64,000 bases of DNA from Erwinia sp. E602 (GCF_018141005.1 NZ_CP046582.1:1240001-1304000); one strand, 5' to 3'; shown: positions 47,777 to 56,997, numbered from the stretch's first letter. The notes: generated by a model from the letters alone, not told the origin. Made by a program: numbers and translations.

Positions 47777-49066
47777 ATGACGCGTCGCGCAATTGGCGTA
47801 CACGAGCGGCCACCGCTGCTGCAGACCATTCCACTCAGCTTCCAGCACCTGTTCGCCATGTTTGGCGCGACGGTACTGGTGCCGATCCTGTTCCACATCA
47901 ACCCGGCCACCGTGCTGCTGTTCAACGGCATCGGTACGCTGCTGTATCTGTTTATCTGTAAAGGTAAAATTCCGGCGTACCTCGGTTCCAGCTTTGCCTT
48001 TATCTCCCCGGTGCTGCTGCTGCTGCCGCTGGGTTATGAAGTGGCGCTGGGCGGCTTTATCATGTGTGGCGTGCTGTTCTGCCTGGTGGCGTTGATTGTA
48101 AAGAAGGCCGGTACCGGCTGGCTGGACGTGATGTTCCCGCCGGCGGCGATGGGCGCGATTGTGGCGGTGATCGGCCTCGAGCTGGCGGGCATCGCGGCCG
48201 GTATGGCCGGCCTGCTGCCGGCTGACGGCGCAGCGGTGGACAGCAAAACCATTATTATTTCGCTGGTGACCCTGGGCGTTACCGTTTTTGGTTCGGTGCT
48301 GTTCCGCGGTTTCCTGGCGATTATCCCGATTCTGATCGGCGTGCTGGTCGGCTACGCGCTCTCCTACGGCATGGGCATTGTCGACTGGACCCCGGTGCAG
48401 AATGCGCCATGGTTCGCGCTGCCGACCTTCTACACCCCGCGCTTTGAGTGGTATGCCATTTTCACCATTCTCCCTGCGGCGCTGGTGGTGATTGCCGAGC
48501 ACGTAGGCCACCTGGTGGTGACCGCGAACATCGTCAAAAAAGACCTGATGAAGGATCCGGGCCTGCACCGCTCGATGTTTGCTAACGGCATCTCCACGGT
48601 ATTCTCCGGCTTCTTCGGCTCAACGCCGAACACCACCTACGGTGAAAACATCGGCGTGATGGCGATTACCCGCGTCTACAGTACCTGGGTGATCGGCGGC
48701 GCGGCGATCCTGGCGATCCTGCTCTCCTGCGTCGGTAAACTGGCGGCGGCGATTCAGGCGGTGCCGGTGCCGGTGATGGGCGGCGTCTCGCTGCTGCTGT
48801 ACGGGGTGATTGGGGCTTCCGGCATCCGCGTGCTGATTGAATCAAAAGTGGATTACAACAAAGCGCAGAACCTGATCCTGACCTCGGTGATCCTGATTAT
48901 CGGCGTCAGCGGTGCCAAGGTACATATCGGCGCGGCCGAACTGAAAGGGATGGCGCTGGCCACCATCGTTGGCGTGGGGCTGAGCCTGACCTTCAAAGTC
49001 ATCAGCCTGTTCAGAAAAGAAGAAGAGGTGATCGACGTGGCGGACGAGCGCGGCGACGCGAAGTAA
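47777..49066 (+). CDS. uraA: Uracil:proton symporter UraA
   Basis: A 429-residue nucleobase transporter of the NCS2 family with 14 helices. It opens MTRRAIGVHERPPLLQTIPLSFQHLFAMFGATVLVP, contains AYLGSSFAFISPV, the binding-site segment VVIAEHVGHLVVT with the conserved glutamate, and FFGSTPNTTYGENIGVMAITRVYS. It is downstream of upp in the same direction, and ends at its own terminator. Uptake of uracil and its conversion by Upp are linked. Confidence 0.97.
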   Translation: MTRRAIGVHERPPLLQTIPLSFQHLFAMFGATVLVPILFHINPATVLLFNGIGTLLYLFICKGKIPAYLGSSFAFISPVLLLLPLGYEVALGGFIMCGVLFCLVALIVKKAGTGWLDVMFPPAAMGAIVAVIGLELAGIAAGMAGLLPADGAAVDSKTIIISLVTLGVTVFGSVLFRGFLAIIPILIGVLVGYALSYGMGIVDWTPVQNAPWFALPTFYTPRFEWYAIFTILPAALVVIAEHVGHLVVTANIVKKDLMKDPGLHRSMFANGISTVFSGFFGSTPNTTYGENIGVMAITRVYSTWVIGGAAILAILLSCVGKLAAAIQAVPVPVMGGVSLLLYGVIGASGIRVLIESKVDYNKAQNLILTSVILIIGVSGAKVHIGAAELKGMALATIVGVGLSLTFKVISLFRKEEEVIDVADERGDAK

Positions 49067-49101
49067 CGTAGAACGGCGTATTATCCTCCGGAAAATCATG
49101 A

Positions 49102-49130
49102 CCCAGGCTGTTAATAAACCTGGGTTTTTT
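49102..49130 (+). terminator. Rho-independent terminator after uraA
   Basis: CCCAGG and CCTGGG form a stem around CTGTTAATAAA, followed by six T. Confidence 0.85.
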
Positions 49131-49303
49131 ATCAGGTTGCCATTACTCTATTATTATCACTTTCCCTCACCTGAATTGTATGGCATTGTGAAAACATGAA
49201 TATTGAAATTTTAATGTTCAGGTTGGAAACGTTTTCAGTGCAGTAACCTATGATAAGTTGATTTTTTTACAATTAATGGCTGGTGGTTTTTACAGGAGGT
49301 TTT

Positions 49304-49858
49304 ATGAATGCGAGAAAAAGGGATGGCCATGACGGTTATAGAATAAGTAACTTATTTTATTTAAATGTGTTTTTTTCAGTGTTTTCCTCGGTTTGTGTTT
49401 TTTCTTTTTATGTCATCTACCCCGAGTCAGACTTTGTGCGATGGGTGATTCGATACGTGAGTGACTGGCCGGCAATAATATCATATCATCATTATGCACT
49501 AAGCGTTTTTTTGAGTGCTTATGTAAAGACGGCACCTTTTTTTGGATTTTTATGGTTCATTTTTTCGATTGGGAAAGTAGTAATGAAAGGGAAAGGTGAT
49601 TTTAAAAAGCTGCTGCATTCCTGTCTGCTTTTTCCTTTTTTTTATGTTGCAGTGTTTTTATTTATGATGTTTTGCAATCATGATATTACGGAGTCTGGCA
49701 GGTTTGTAAAATACATATCGAGAAATGAGTATTTTCTGTTGATTTATTTTGCATGTATACATTTTTCTGTGTCAATGTTGACCTATTTTCTTTTTTTATT
49801 TCCTTATGTGACATGTTTGTTTTATAAGGATAAAAAAAGGGGGCACTCTTCCCCCTGA
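49304..49858 (+). CDS. Colicin immunity protein, Cai (colicin A immunity) type
   Basis: A 184-residue, strongly AT-rich membrane protein. The start at 49304 is chosen for its strong CAGGAGG site. Four hydrophobic segments are apparent (about 18-38, 70-90, 105-125, 145-165). The pattern LSAYVKTAPFFGFLWFIFSI, LHSCLLFPFFYVAVFLF, and ITESGRFVKYISRNEYFLLIYF closely parallels colicin A immunity protein (KTAPFLAL, LRSCLLSPLVYAA, TTAGRPVRLM). It faces the colicin gene tail to tail, the classic arrangement for pore-forming colicins, where a membrane protein protects the producer. Confidence 0.88.
   Translation: MNARKRDGHDGYRISNLFYLNVFFSVFSSVCVFSFYVIYPESDFVRWVIRYVSDWPAIISYHHYALSVFLSAYVKTAPFFGFLWFIFSIGKVVMKGKGDFKKLLHSCLLFPFFYVAVFLFMMFCNHDITESGRFVKYISRNEYFLLIYFACIHFSVSMLTYFLFLFPYVTCLFYKDKKRGHSSP
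49839..49855. terminator. Hairpin between convergent immunity and colicin genes
   Basis: GGGGG and CCCCC flank CACTCTT, preceded by seven A. On the minus strand this gives a stem followed by a T-run, so it looks like the terminator of the colicin gene while lying inside the last codons of the immunity gene. Confidence 0.6.
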
Positions 49859-49868
49859 TATCAGCCTG

Positions 49869-51062
49869 TCAATGCGCAGGCTTGATTAGCTCATTGTTAA
49901 TACGATCTACAAGCTTATCATCTATGAAAGAGGCTAATATTCCAATGATAATAACCCCGGCAATTGTCACCGCAGTGAGAGGCATTCCAAAAAGGAGGGC
50001 AAGGTAAGGTGCAACAAAGTTTGAGAGTATAGCCAAAGCGCCACCCGCGACAAGGCCACCGACAACCCATGATTCCACTTCAAGCATCAGGGGGCCCCAG
50101 TCACCGGTTTCAAAACCGATGATAGTTTTCTGGCGAACGTTTTCTATCTTAACGGCCAGGTTTGCATATGCAAACGACTTACTTATCCGCTTAATATTTT
50201 TTGCTATGTCATCAGCTTCCAGTGACTTAATTGCGTTGGTGATGGCGACCTTGTCGGCATCATTTATAGCCATTGCAGGGTTTTTAGTTATTTTATTGAT
50301 TGATTTCAGAGCATCATCATAACTTCTTATTTTCTTGCCCTGGAAATTTTTGATGTCTTCTGCAATTTCATTTGCGATAGTGCTGTATTTATCACCAAGC
50401 AACTTACTGAGTTCATTACCTGTTCCGGATAAGTTATAACTTGATTTTAACAGAAAATCCACCTCGTCATTTTTATTTTTATCGCGAATGTCATTGATCA
50501 GACTTATTTCAGCCATGGCCTGGCTGGTTGCTTTTTTTGCGTTTCTAACGCGCTGCCCTGCCTGTCCACTTTCAGCATCAAGTTTATTAACAGCAATGGT
50601 ATTGTTAAGTGTTTTTAATCTGGCGTCTGAGATATCACCCTTAAAATTAATTCTGGGAGATGTCAGCATAAATTTGATATTATCATTAATTACAGGTTTA
50701 GGTGTAGCCCCCGGGTTACCTGTTCCATTAATTATCCCTGAAGGAGGAGGGCCAAGTCGTACACCGTATGTACCAATTACAGTGGCACCTGCAGGGACCG
50801 TAGGGGAGCCATCGACAAATCTCACCCCTATAACGTCTCCCTCGTCACCAATAAAATAATTTTTAAAAATAGAGGGATCCAGTCCTGCCCCTCTGGCTAG
50901 TTGATCGCCAACAGATTTAGCTACCATGCTGCCAGTTTTATTGTTGCCAGCATTACCGTCTCCTTTGTTGCCGCTATGGCCGCCATTGTTACCGTTGCCA
51001 CCCGGTGGCCTGCCTGGGCCGACATTTCCGGTCACCGTCATAGAACCTCTATCATTACTCAT
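49869..51062 (-). CDS. Pore-forming colicin-like bacteriocin
   Basis: A 397-residue protein with a colicin-like order. The N terminus (about 1-45) is Gly/Asn-rich and disordered (GRPPGGNGNNGGHSGNKGDG), as in translocation domains. A short central region (about 60-130) has VRFVDGSPTVPAGATVIG. A helical region follows, then a pore-forming domain (about 205-397) including GKKIRSYDDALKSINK and GFETGDWGPLMLEVE, and a hydrophobic hairpin at about 333-380 (VVGGLVAGGALAILSNFVAPYL, then VTIAGVIIIGILASFIDD), matching the colicin A/N group. A CAAGGAG site precedes the ATG. The total length is close to colicin N. It is AT-rich, chromosomal and adjacent to its immunity gene. No lysis gene was seen. Confidence 0.9.
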   Translation of the reverse strand: MSNDRGSMTVTGNVGPGRPPGGNGNNGGHSGNKGDGNAGNNKTGSMVAKSVGDQLARGAGLDPSIFKNYFIGDEGDVIGVRFVDGSPTVPAGATVIGTYGVRLGPPPSGIINGTGNPGATPKPVINDNIKFMLTSPRINFKGDISDARLKTLNNTIAVNKLDAESGQAGQRVRNAKKATSQAMAEISLINDIRDKNKNDEVDFLLKSSYNLSGTGNELSKLLGDKYSTIANEIAEDIKNFQGKKIRSYDDALKSINKITKNPAMAINDADKVAITNAIKSLEADDIAKNIKRISKSFAYANLAVKIENVRQKTIIGFETGDWGPLMLEVESWVVGGLVAGGALAILSNFVAPYLALLFGMPLTAVTIAGVIIIGILASFIDDKLVDRINNELIKPAH

Positions 51063-51171
51063 ACATGGCTCCTTGTAGAAGAATGTAGTGGTTTAACTTC
51101 TGGTACAAATAAACGCTACAGTTGTAAATTTTCACTGTCATTGTGTGCCTTAACGCTATTCATGCCGGCAC

Positions 51172-52233
51172 CTATTGCAGTTCACTCTGCTGCACTATCA
51201 CCCAGTTTTGCTCCCCGTCCGGCGTGGCGCCCGCTGCCTTCTGCCGGGAAACCACCTTCCTTAAAAACAGCTTCAGCCGGCTGCGTGTCTCCTCGCTGCG
51301 GTTGATCCACAGCCGCAGCCCACCCTGTGCCACGTTGGCCCCGTTCAGCAGCATAAACGTATCTGATCCAAGGGTATCGCCGCCCACCAGAATTGGCTTA
51401 CGCCACTGATCGATATAGGCCAGAATGGTGCCCGCTTTGCCTTCGTACCAGGTCATCGGACCGATCAGATAAGGGGTCAGTACCAGGCTGTCGTTGCCTC
51501 CGGGCGTATAAACTCCCGTACGGATCTGCTTACGCGCGGTGGTCAGTGCGCCGGTGACGGGATCGCGAAGCAGCGTGTTGATCCCCAGCACGTTTTCCGG
51601 CGGCACGTTATAACCGTACTGGGGATCGCTGGCGATGATCCTCGCCAGCTCTTCATGCGCGGCGCTGATGATATAGACGCGAATGCCACTCTCACGCAGC
51701 TTACTGAACAGCTCCTGCATACCCGGCAGCGGCTTTGGCGGCCAGACCAGGCCGGGATGTGGCTGGCCATTATGCATTTTCACTACCGCGATCGCTTTTT
51801 GCTCTTTCATCATTGCCGTGACAAATTCTTTCAGCTCGGCGATGGAAAAACCGGCAAAAATCTGTGCAGCCCACGGATAGCAGATCATTTCATCCTGTTG
51901 ACACAGGCGGTGGTAGTAACTAAAAAGACTCTCCGGCGCACCGGGACGATCGTCGAACGGCATCAACTGCAGTGAAACCGGCATGGTTTTGCGCGTCAGC
52001 AGCTGTCGCTGCTCCAGCCAGGGGATCAGTGCTTCCTCAATATCATTCTGATCGATGGTATTATCGAGATCGAATACCGCAAATTCACCCTGGTTCGCGT
52101 GCTGTTTAATCAGAGCACTCAGCTGTGCTGCCTGTTTTACCGGCCAGTGCTGCAGTTCAGTTGCATGGCTGCTGAGAGCGGCGAGCAGGATGAAAATCAG
52201 CAGCCCGCTGCGCAGCGAGGATAAATAAGACAT
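51172..52233 (-). CDS. Secreted HAD-superfamily phosphatase (phosphorylcholine phosphatase-like)
   Basis: A 353-residue protein with an N-terminal signal peptide (LRSGLLIFILLAALSSHATE). The HAD nucleophile motif is FAVFDLDNTIDQND near residue 52. Later motifs include RVYIISAAHEEL (motif II) and ILVGGDTLGSDTFML (acidic motif), and WPPKPLPGMQELFSKL lies in the cap. The style fits phosphorylcholine phosphatases of the PchP type, but the substrate is not certain. It lies downstream of the colicin on the same strand, separated by 109 bases, and is absent from this position in E. coli. Confidence 0.78.
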   Translation of the reverse strand: MSYLSSLRSGLLIFILLAALSSHATELQHWPVKQAAQLSALIKQHANQGEFAVFDLDNTIDQNDIEEALIPWLEQRQLLTRKTMPVSLQLMPFDDRPGAPESLFSYYHRLCQQDEMICYPWAAQIFAGFSIAELKEFVTAMMKEQKAIAVVKMHNGQPHPGLVWPPKPLPGMQELFSKLRESGIRVYIISAAHEELARIIASDPQYGYNVPPENVLGINTLLRDPVTGALTTARKQIRTGVYTPGGNDSLVLTPYLIGPMTWYEGKAGTILAYIDQWRKPILVGGDTLGSDTFMLLNGANVAQGGLRLWINRSEETRSRLKLFLRKVVSRQKAAGATPDGEQNWVIVQQSELQ

Positions 52234-52304
52234 AAACGCTCCCTGTTAACGCGTGGAGATAGTGACTAAACGAAATCATTGTCACTCTAAGGATTACAGA
52301 CGCC

Positions 52305-52320
52305 ATCGGCAATTGCCGAT
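52305..52320. promoter_or_regulatory. Perfect 16-bp palindrome between the phosphatase gene and hda
   Basis: ATCGGCAATTGCCGAT is fully palindromic, and a weaker pair AACCCG/CGGGTT follows at 52330-52353. Both lie in the divergent gap between the phosphatase gene and hda. They could be operator sites or a hairpin; no known regulator matches. Confidence 0.45.
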
Positions 52321-52425
52321 CGAGCCATAAACCCGGAGATCGCATTTCGGGTTAAGGTTTCATGATCGCAGGGGAGTTGTGGTAAACTTTTGCCGTTTTC
52401 TGCAAGCGTAAACCCTGAGGTGATT

Positions 52426-53127
52426 CTGAACACGCCGGCACAGCTTTCACTGCCACTTTATCTGCCCGACGACGAAACCTTTGCCAGCTTCTGGCCGGGG
52501 GAGAACCCTTCGCTGTTAGCGGCGCTCCAGGGCGCTTTACACCAGGAACACGGCAGCTATCTGTACTTCTGGTCGCGTCAGGGCGGGGGACGCAGCCATC
52601 TGCTGCACGCCGCCTGCGCCGAGCTGTCGGCTAAGGGCGAGGCGGTTGGCTATGTACCGCTGGATAAACGTACCTGGTTTGTGCCGGAAGTGCTGGACGG
52701 TATGGAGCAGCTGGCGCTGGTCTGTATTGACAATATTGAGTGCATCGCCGGGGATCAGCCGTGGGAAATGGCGATCTTCGATCTCTACAACCGCATTCTG
52801 GAAACCGGTAAAACCCGCCTGCTGATCACCGGCGATCGCCCACCGCGGCAGCTGAATCTGCAGCTGCCGGATCTGGCCTCTCGCCTCGACTGGGGGCAAA
52901 TCTATAAACTACAGCCACTCTCGGATGACGATAAGCTGCAGGCTCTGCAGCTGCGGGCACGACTGCGCGGGTTTGAGCTGCCTGAAGACGTCGGTCGTTT
53001 CCTGCTTAAACGGCTGGATCGCGAAATGCGCACGCTGTTTGTCACCCTCGATCAGCTGGACCGTGCCTCGATCAGCGCCCAGCGCAAACTGACCATTCCG
53101 TTTGTTAAGGAAGCGCTGGCGCTGTAA
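52426..53127 (+). CDS. hda: DnaA regulatory inactivator Hda (CTG start)
   Basis: Hda binds the sliding clamp and promotes ATP hydrolysis by DnaA after initiation. The family start is reached only with CTG at 52426 (reading [16 protein letters not shown]), which has GAGG 5 bases upstream; E. coli hda is also known to use CTG. The 233-residue protein carries the clamp-binding motif QLSLPL at the N terminus, and AAA+ segments [25 protein letters not shown], and [27 protein letters not shown]. It starts a divergent unit from the phosphatase gene. Confidence 0.93.
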   Translation: MNTPAQLSLPLYLPDDETFASFWPGENPSLLAALQGALHQEHGSYLYFWSRQGGGRSHLLHAACAELSAKGEAVGYVPLDKRTWFVPEVLDGMEQLALVCIDNIECIAGDQPWEMAIFDLYNRILETGKTRLLITGDRPPRQLNLQLPDLASRLDWGQIYKLQPLSDDDKLQALQLRARLRGFELPEDVGRFLLKRLDREMRTLFVTLDQLDRASISAQRKLTIPFVKEALAL

Positions 53128-53128
53128 C

Positions 53129-53149
53129 GGGTTGGTTTATTAACAACCC
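53129..53149 (+). terminator. Hairpin after hda
   Basis: GGGTTG and CAACCC form a stem around GTTTATTAA, without a clear T-run afterwards. It may end hda transcription, or the yfgD transcript on the opposite strand. Confidence 0.45.
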
Positions 53150-53179
53150 GCACTCACCGTAAACCGCCTCGCCCTTCTT

Positions 53180-53533
53180 TTACAGTATTTCCAGCACCTG
53201 TTCCGGCGGCCTGCCCAGCCGTGCTTTACCGTTGGCCACCACAATCGGACGCTCAATAAGCTGCGGGTGCGCGATTAACTCCTGCAACAACCGCGCTTCG
53301 CTCAGCGTTTCATCATGCAATCCCAGCTCTTTGCAGAGCGGTTCTTTACCGCGCAGCAGCTGACGCACGCTGCTGAATCCAAGCTGTTTCAAAAGGATTT
53401 TCAGCGTCTCTGCATCCGGCGGATTTTGCAGATAGAGCACGATGTCCGGCTCAACGCCACGTTCATTCAGCAGCGCCAGCGTCTCACGGCTCTTTGAGCA
53501 GCGTGGATTATGATAAATCTGAACCTGTGACAT
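53180..53533 (-). CDS. yfgD: ArsC-family reductase YfgD
   Basis: A 117-residue protein of the arsenate reductase family. The start at 53533 (MSQVQIYHNPRCSKSRETLALL) is preferred over an in-frame ATG 24 bases upstream. The active-site cysteine is in NPRCSKSRE, and IERPIVVANGKARLGRPPEQVLEIL matches the conserved C terminus. In E. coli this gene lies between hda and bepA, as here. Arsenate activity is not certain. Confidence 0.93.
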   Translation of the reverse strand: MSQVQIYHNPRCSKSRETLALLNERGVEPDIVLYLQNPPDAETLKILLKQLGFSSVRQLLRGKEPLCKELGLHDETLSEARLLQELIAHPQLIERPIVVANGKARLGRPPEQVLEIL

Positions 53534-53558
53534 GGTTCCCTTCCTCCTTAAATACAAA

Positions 53559-55022
53559 CTACGATTTCTGATACTGGCGGAAGCGCTGTTGCAGCTGCCG
53601 CAGCTGATCTATACGCGCGTCGTAGCGCGCCTGTTTCAGGCTGCCGAGCGGAGACTGCGCGCTGGCGCTGCTCAGACTGCGGATCGCCTGATCCAGCTGG
53701 CCGTCCAGCGCCAGCCCTTCCGCACGCGCCGCCTGCTCTTCGTCCGACAGCCCCTGATCGGCGCTGGCCTTCGCCAGCAGATCCCAGCCGTTGGGATCAT
53801 CCTTATTGGTGAACGTATAGCGATACAGCACCTTACTGGCGTTAGCCGGCTGTTTCGCTTCAACATAGGCATTCGCCAGGTTCAGCATCAGTACCGGATT
53901 GCTGTTAATGCCCTTAGCAGCCAACAGTCGGTTAATGGCCTGCTGTGGCTGATGCAGGCCAATATCAATATCGGTCATGATATCCAGATACCACGGGTTG
54001 CCGGGCTGGCTGGCCAGCAGCGGGGCGATCTGTTTGCCGGCCTCAGCGAATTTGCTTTCGCCCAGCAGCAGTACCGCTTTACCATAGCGCGCCGCTGCCT
54101 GCTCGCGGGTATTGCCCTTCGCCAGGGTGGCAAGCAGGTCTTCGCCCAGCTGATTTTTGCCGGTGGCGAACATCCCCAGCGCGCGGACTTTGGCCATGTA
54201 GTAATCCTGTGACGACTGCACCACTACCGGCTTCATCTGGTTGGCGCGGTTACGCGCATCGGCCAGGCGGCTGTCCGGCAGCGGGTGGGTCAGCAGAATT
54301 TCCGGCGGTTTAGACGTAAACCGCGAGGCATCGGCCAGCTTCTGCAGGAAGGCCGGCATCGCTTCCGGGTCAAACCCCGCCCGCTGCAGCACCTGAATGC
54401 CAATGCGGTCAGCCTCCTGTTCGTTCTGCTGGGTAAAGCTGATTACCCCCTGCTGGGTGCCGGCCAGGGTGCCAGCCAGCCCCGCCATACCCGCCTGCGG
54501 GCTGGCCATCGCCAGCAGAATCGACCCCAGCGCGCCGACCCAGGTCAGCGGAGCGCTGCGCTGCTGATCTTCCATTGCGCGCGCCAGGTGGCGCTGGGTG
54601 ACGTGCGAGATCTCATGCGCCATCACCGAGGCCAGCTGGCTTTCATTATCGCTGTAGCGGAACAGGGCAGAGTGCAGCACCACGTTGCCGCCGAAGAAGG
54701 CAAAGGCGTTAATTTCATCGTTGCGGATCAGATAAAAGTGGAACGGTGTCTTCACCGACCAGGCGTGGGAAACCAGCCGTTGCCCCAGCTGGTTGATGTA
54801 CTGGCTAAGCAGCGGGTCATTAATGATCGGCGCGCTGCCGCGCAGCTGGCGCACGTAAAAGTCGCCCATCTGCAGTTCCTGGCCGATCGACAGCGTGGCG
54901 CCCGCGGTGGTGCCAATATCCGGCAGATTGTCGCTAATATCAGCGGCCACCGGCAGCGCGGGCAGGGCCGTGGCGGTCAGGATTGTTGCGGCCAGCAGGC
55001 TTTTTTTCAATCGCATAAGCAT
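53559..55022 (-). CDS. bepA: Beta-barrel assembly-enhancing protease BepA
   Basis: Periplasmic M48 metalloprotease and chaperone that supports outer-membrane protein assembly and degrades stalled LptD. The 487-residue protein has a signal peptide ([23 protein letters not shown]), the zinc site HEISH near 138, the third ligand region NEQEADRIG, and TPR repeats in the C-terminal half ([23 protein letters not shown] and others). An internal ATG two codons later (MRLKKSL) is an alternative start. It lies next to yfgD as in E. coli. The perM gene that follows bepA in E. coli is not present here. Confidence 0.95.
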   Translation of the reverse strand: MLMRLKKSLLAATILTATALPALPVAADISDNLPDIGTTAGATLSIGQELQMGDFYVRQLRGSAPIINDPLLSQYINQLGQRLVSHAWSVKTPFHFYLIRNDEINAFAFFGGNVVLHSALFRYSDNESQLASVMAHEISHVTQRHLARAMEDQQRSAPLTWVGALGSILLAMASPQAGMAGLAGTLAGTQQGVISFTQQNEQEADRIGIQVLQRAGFDPEAMPAFLQKLADASRFTSKPPEILLTHPLPDSRLADARNRANQMKPVVVQSSQDYYMAKVRALGMFATGKNQLGEDLLATLAKGNTREQAAARYGKAVLLLGESKFAEAGKQIAPLLASQPGNPWYLDIMTDIDIGLHQPQQAINRLLAAKGINSNPVLMLNLANAYVEAKQPANASKVLYRYTFTNKDDPNGWDLLAKASADQGLSDEEQAARAEGLALDGQLDQAIRSLSSASAQSPLGSLKQARYDARIDQLRQLQQRFRQYQKS

Positions 55023-55322
55023 AGGTAAACCCTAATAAGGACATCCAGATTTGAACGGCAAAACGCCGAAATGTTCTTTCCCGTGCCGCAACGCAGAGCA
55101 CGTATTCCTGCCATCTTAACCATCAGGCGAGGTGATGGAAATGGCTAATGACCCGTTGCGATGCCCCCTCGACGGGAGTACCGAAAAACGCGTCCATTCT
55201 GTTACCGCGCTCACGTAAATTGTTTTCAAACCCGTACAGCCGTGTACAATTGACGGGCAATTCACCAGGGCATTACACACACGCTTATTACAACGCGCAT
55301 AAAAAAATATTAAGGCGCTACC

Positions 55323-55352
55323 ATGACATTTATCACAACGGTGAGCCGGTGA
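55323..55352 (+). CDS. Putative 9-residue leader peptide overlapping the cyclase start
   Basis: ATG at 55323 with an AAGGCG site begins a nine-codon frame, MTFITTVSR, ending in TGA at 55350-55352, which overlaps the cyclase ATG (TGATG). The arrangement looks like translational coupling. Whether it is translated is unknown. Confidence 0.4.
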   Translation: MTFITTVSR

Positions 55353-56956
55353 TGAGGATTCTGCGCCTCAAAACCGACTTGCGCACCCTGATCACGCTGC
55401 TGGCGGTCGCCAGCATTGTGATTACGCTCGCCAATTCCCTGTACGCCAGCTGGCGGGTACAGCGCGACGTGCTGATCGGTAATACGCTGGAAGCAAACCG
55501 CGTTTACGCCACCAAGCTGGCCTCCACCACTGAACTGTTCTTCCAGCTGGCCCAGTCACAGCTGGCCTACAGTGCCAGAACGCTGAGTGAGGGCATCGAC
55601 AACGATGCGACACTGCAGGCGGAAGTAGACCGGCTGCGTGAGCAAACCAACAGCTTTAACTCGGTGGTGATCGTTGACGCTAACGGCTGGGTCAAAGCGA
55701 TCTCCCCTGAGTCGCTGATGCTGAAAGGCATGCACCTGAATTCGGGGGCCGCGCGCCAGGCGTTGTCACAGCGTAAGCCGTTGATCAGCGAGCCGACCAT
55801 CTCTGCCGCCAGTAACCTGATGGTGTTTGTTTCCTGGCCCATCTGGTCGAAAACCGGCAGCTACCTGGGGTATGTTGGCGGCTCCATCTACCTGAAAAAG
55901 AAAAGTATTCTTAACGAACTGTTGGGCGAACAGTTTTATCGTGACGGCTCGTCGCTGTTTGTGATTGATGCCGGCAATCGGGTGCTGTATCACCAGGACC
56001 CGCAGATGATCGGGCAAAAAATGCTGCCACCGGTCAGCGATGAACAACGTGCCCGCGAGGTCAACGGTTATCAGCGGGTAGCAGGCAGTAACGGCGAGCC
56101 GATGCTGGCCGGCTATGCCAGCGTGCCGGCCGCCGGCTGGACGATTGTGGCGTTGAAACCGGTCGCCGCCACCCTCACGCCCCTGAACAGCCTGCTGTTA
56201 CAGGTGCTGAAACACTCGGTGCCGTTTGCGCTGCTGACGCTGATCATCGCCCTGCTGCTGGCGCGGCTGATTGCCATGCCGCTGTGGCAGCTGGCGCGTA
56301 AGGCCAGCAAAATGGATACCTCGGGCGTTTCGGGCGAGATCAACAGCATCCGCTCCTGGTACTATGAGGCCTCGCAAATCAAACGGGCAATGCTGGCCGG
56401 AATCAGCGTGATGCAGGATAAAATTGGCCGGCTGAAAAGTGAGGTGCAAACCGATCCGATGACCGGGCTGCTCAACCGCCGCGGTCTGAATGCGGTACTG
56501 GATTACTTCCTCGCTACCGCGCAGCCGTTTGCCGTACTGGCGCTGGATATTGATTTCTTCAAACGGGTAAATGATACCTGGGGCCACGACGTCGGTGATG
56601 AGGTGATCAAAGCGATTGCGGCTCAGCTGCAGCAGGGGGCGCGGCAGAGTGATGTAGTATGCCGTAACGGCGGTGAGGAGTTCCTGATGATCCTGCCTGC
56701 GGCCGATCGCGCGACGTCGCTGGCAATTGCGGAGCGGGTACGGATGCGGATTAGTGAGCGCTCACTGGAGCCGGTCGGCCACGTTACTATTTCGATTGGT
56801 GTGGCGTCGTGGTCTGCCGGCGGCGGCACCATGGAGCAGGCGTTTAAGCAGGCAGATGACGCGCTCTATCAGGCGAAAAATGCCGGGCGCAACCGAGTGA
56901 CGCTGGCGGGCGGTTGCTCTGAACTACCTGCTGATAGCCACTCTCTGACCCACTGA
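55352..56956 (+). CDS. Diguanylate cyclase with dCACHE sensor and GGDEF domain
   Basis: A 534-residue membrane enzyme predicted to make c-di-GMP. The ATG at 55352 begins MRILRLKTDLRTLITLLAVASIVITLANSLYASWRVQRD, with a first membrane helix. A periplasmic dCACHE-like domain (about 40-280) includes VVIVDANGWVKAISPESLMLKGMHLNSGAARQAL and SSLFVIDAGNRVLYH. A second helix near 290-315 leads through a short linker to GGDEF (about 355-520). The motif is GGEEF near 440, and an RxxD (RQSD) lies five residues before it, so product-inhibition should be intact. It occupies the place of perM between bepA and bcp. Confidence 0.93.
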   Translation: MRILRLKTDLRTLITLLAVASIVITLANSLYASWRVQRDVLIGNTLEANRVYATKLASTTELFFQLAQSQLAYSARTLSEGIDNDATLQAEVDRLREQTNSFNSVVIVDANGWVKAISPESLMLKGMHLNSGAARQALSQRKPLISEPTISAASNLMVFVSWPIWSKTGSYLGYVGGSIYLKKKSILNELLGEQFYRDGSSLFVIDAGNRVLYHQDPQMIGQKMLPPVSDEQRAREVNGYQRVAGSNGEPMLAGYASVPAAGWTIVALKPVAATLTPLNSLLLQVLKHSVPFALLTLIIALLLARLIAMPLWQLARKASKMDTSGVSGEINSIRSWYYEASQIKRAMLAGISVMQDKIGRLKSEVQTDPMTGLLNRRGLNAVLDYFLATAQPFAVLALDIDFFKRVNDTWGHDVGDEVIKAIAAQLQQGARQSDVVCRNGGEEFLMILPAADRATSLAIAERVRMRISERSLEPVGHVTISIGVASWSAGGGTMEQAFKQADDALYQAKNAGRNRVTLAGGCSELPADSHSLTH

Positions 56957-56997
56957 GGCCTGAAGCGGGCCGCAGGCGACCTGCGGCCCGCTTACCG

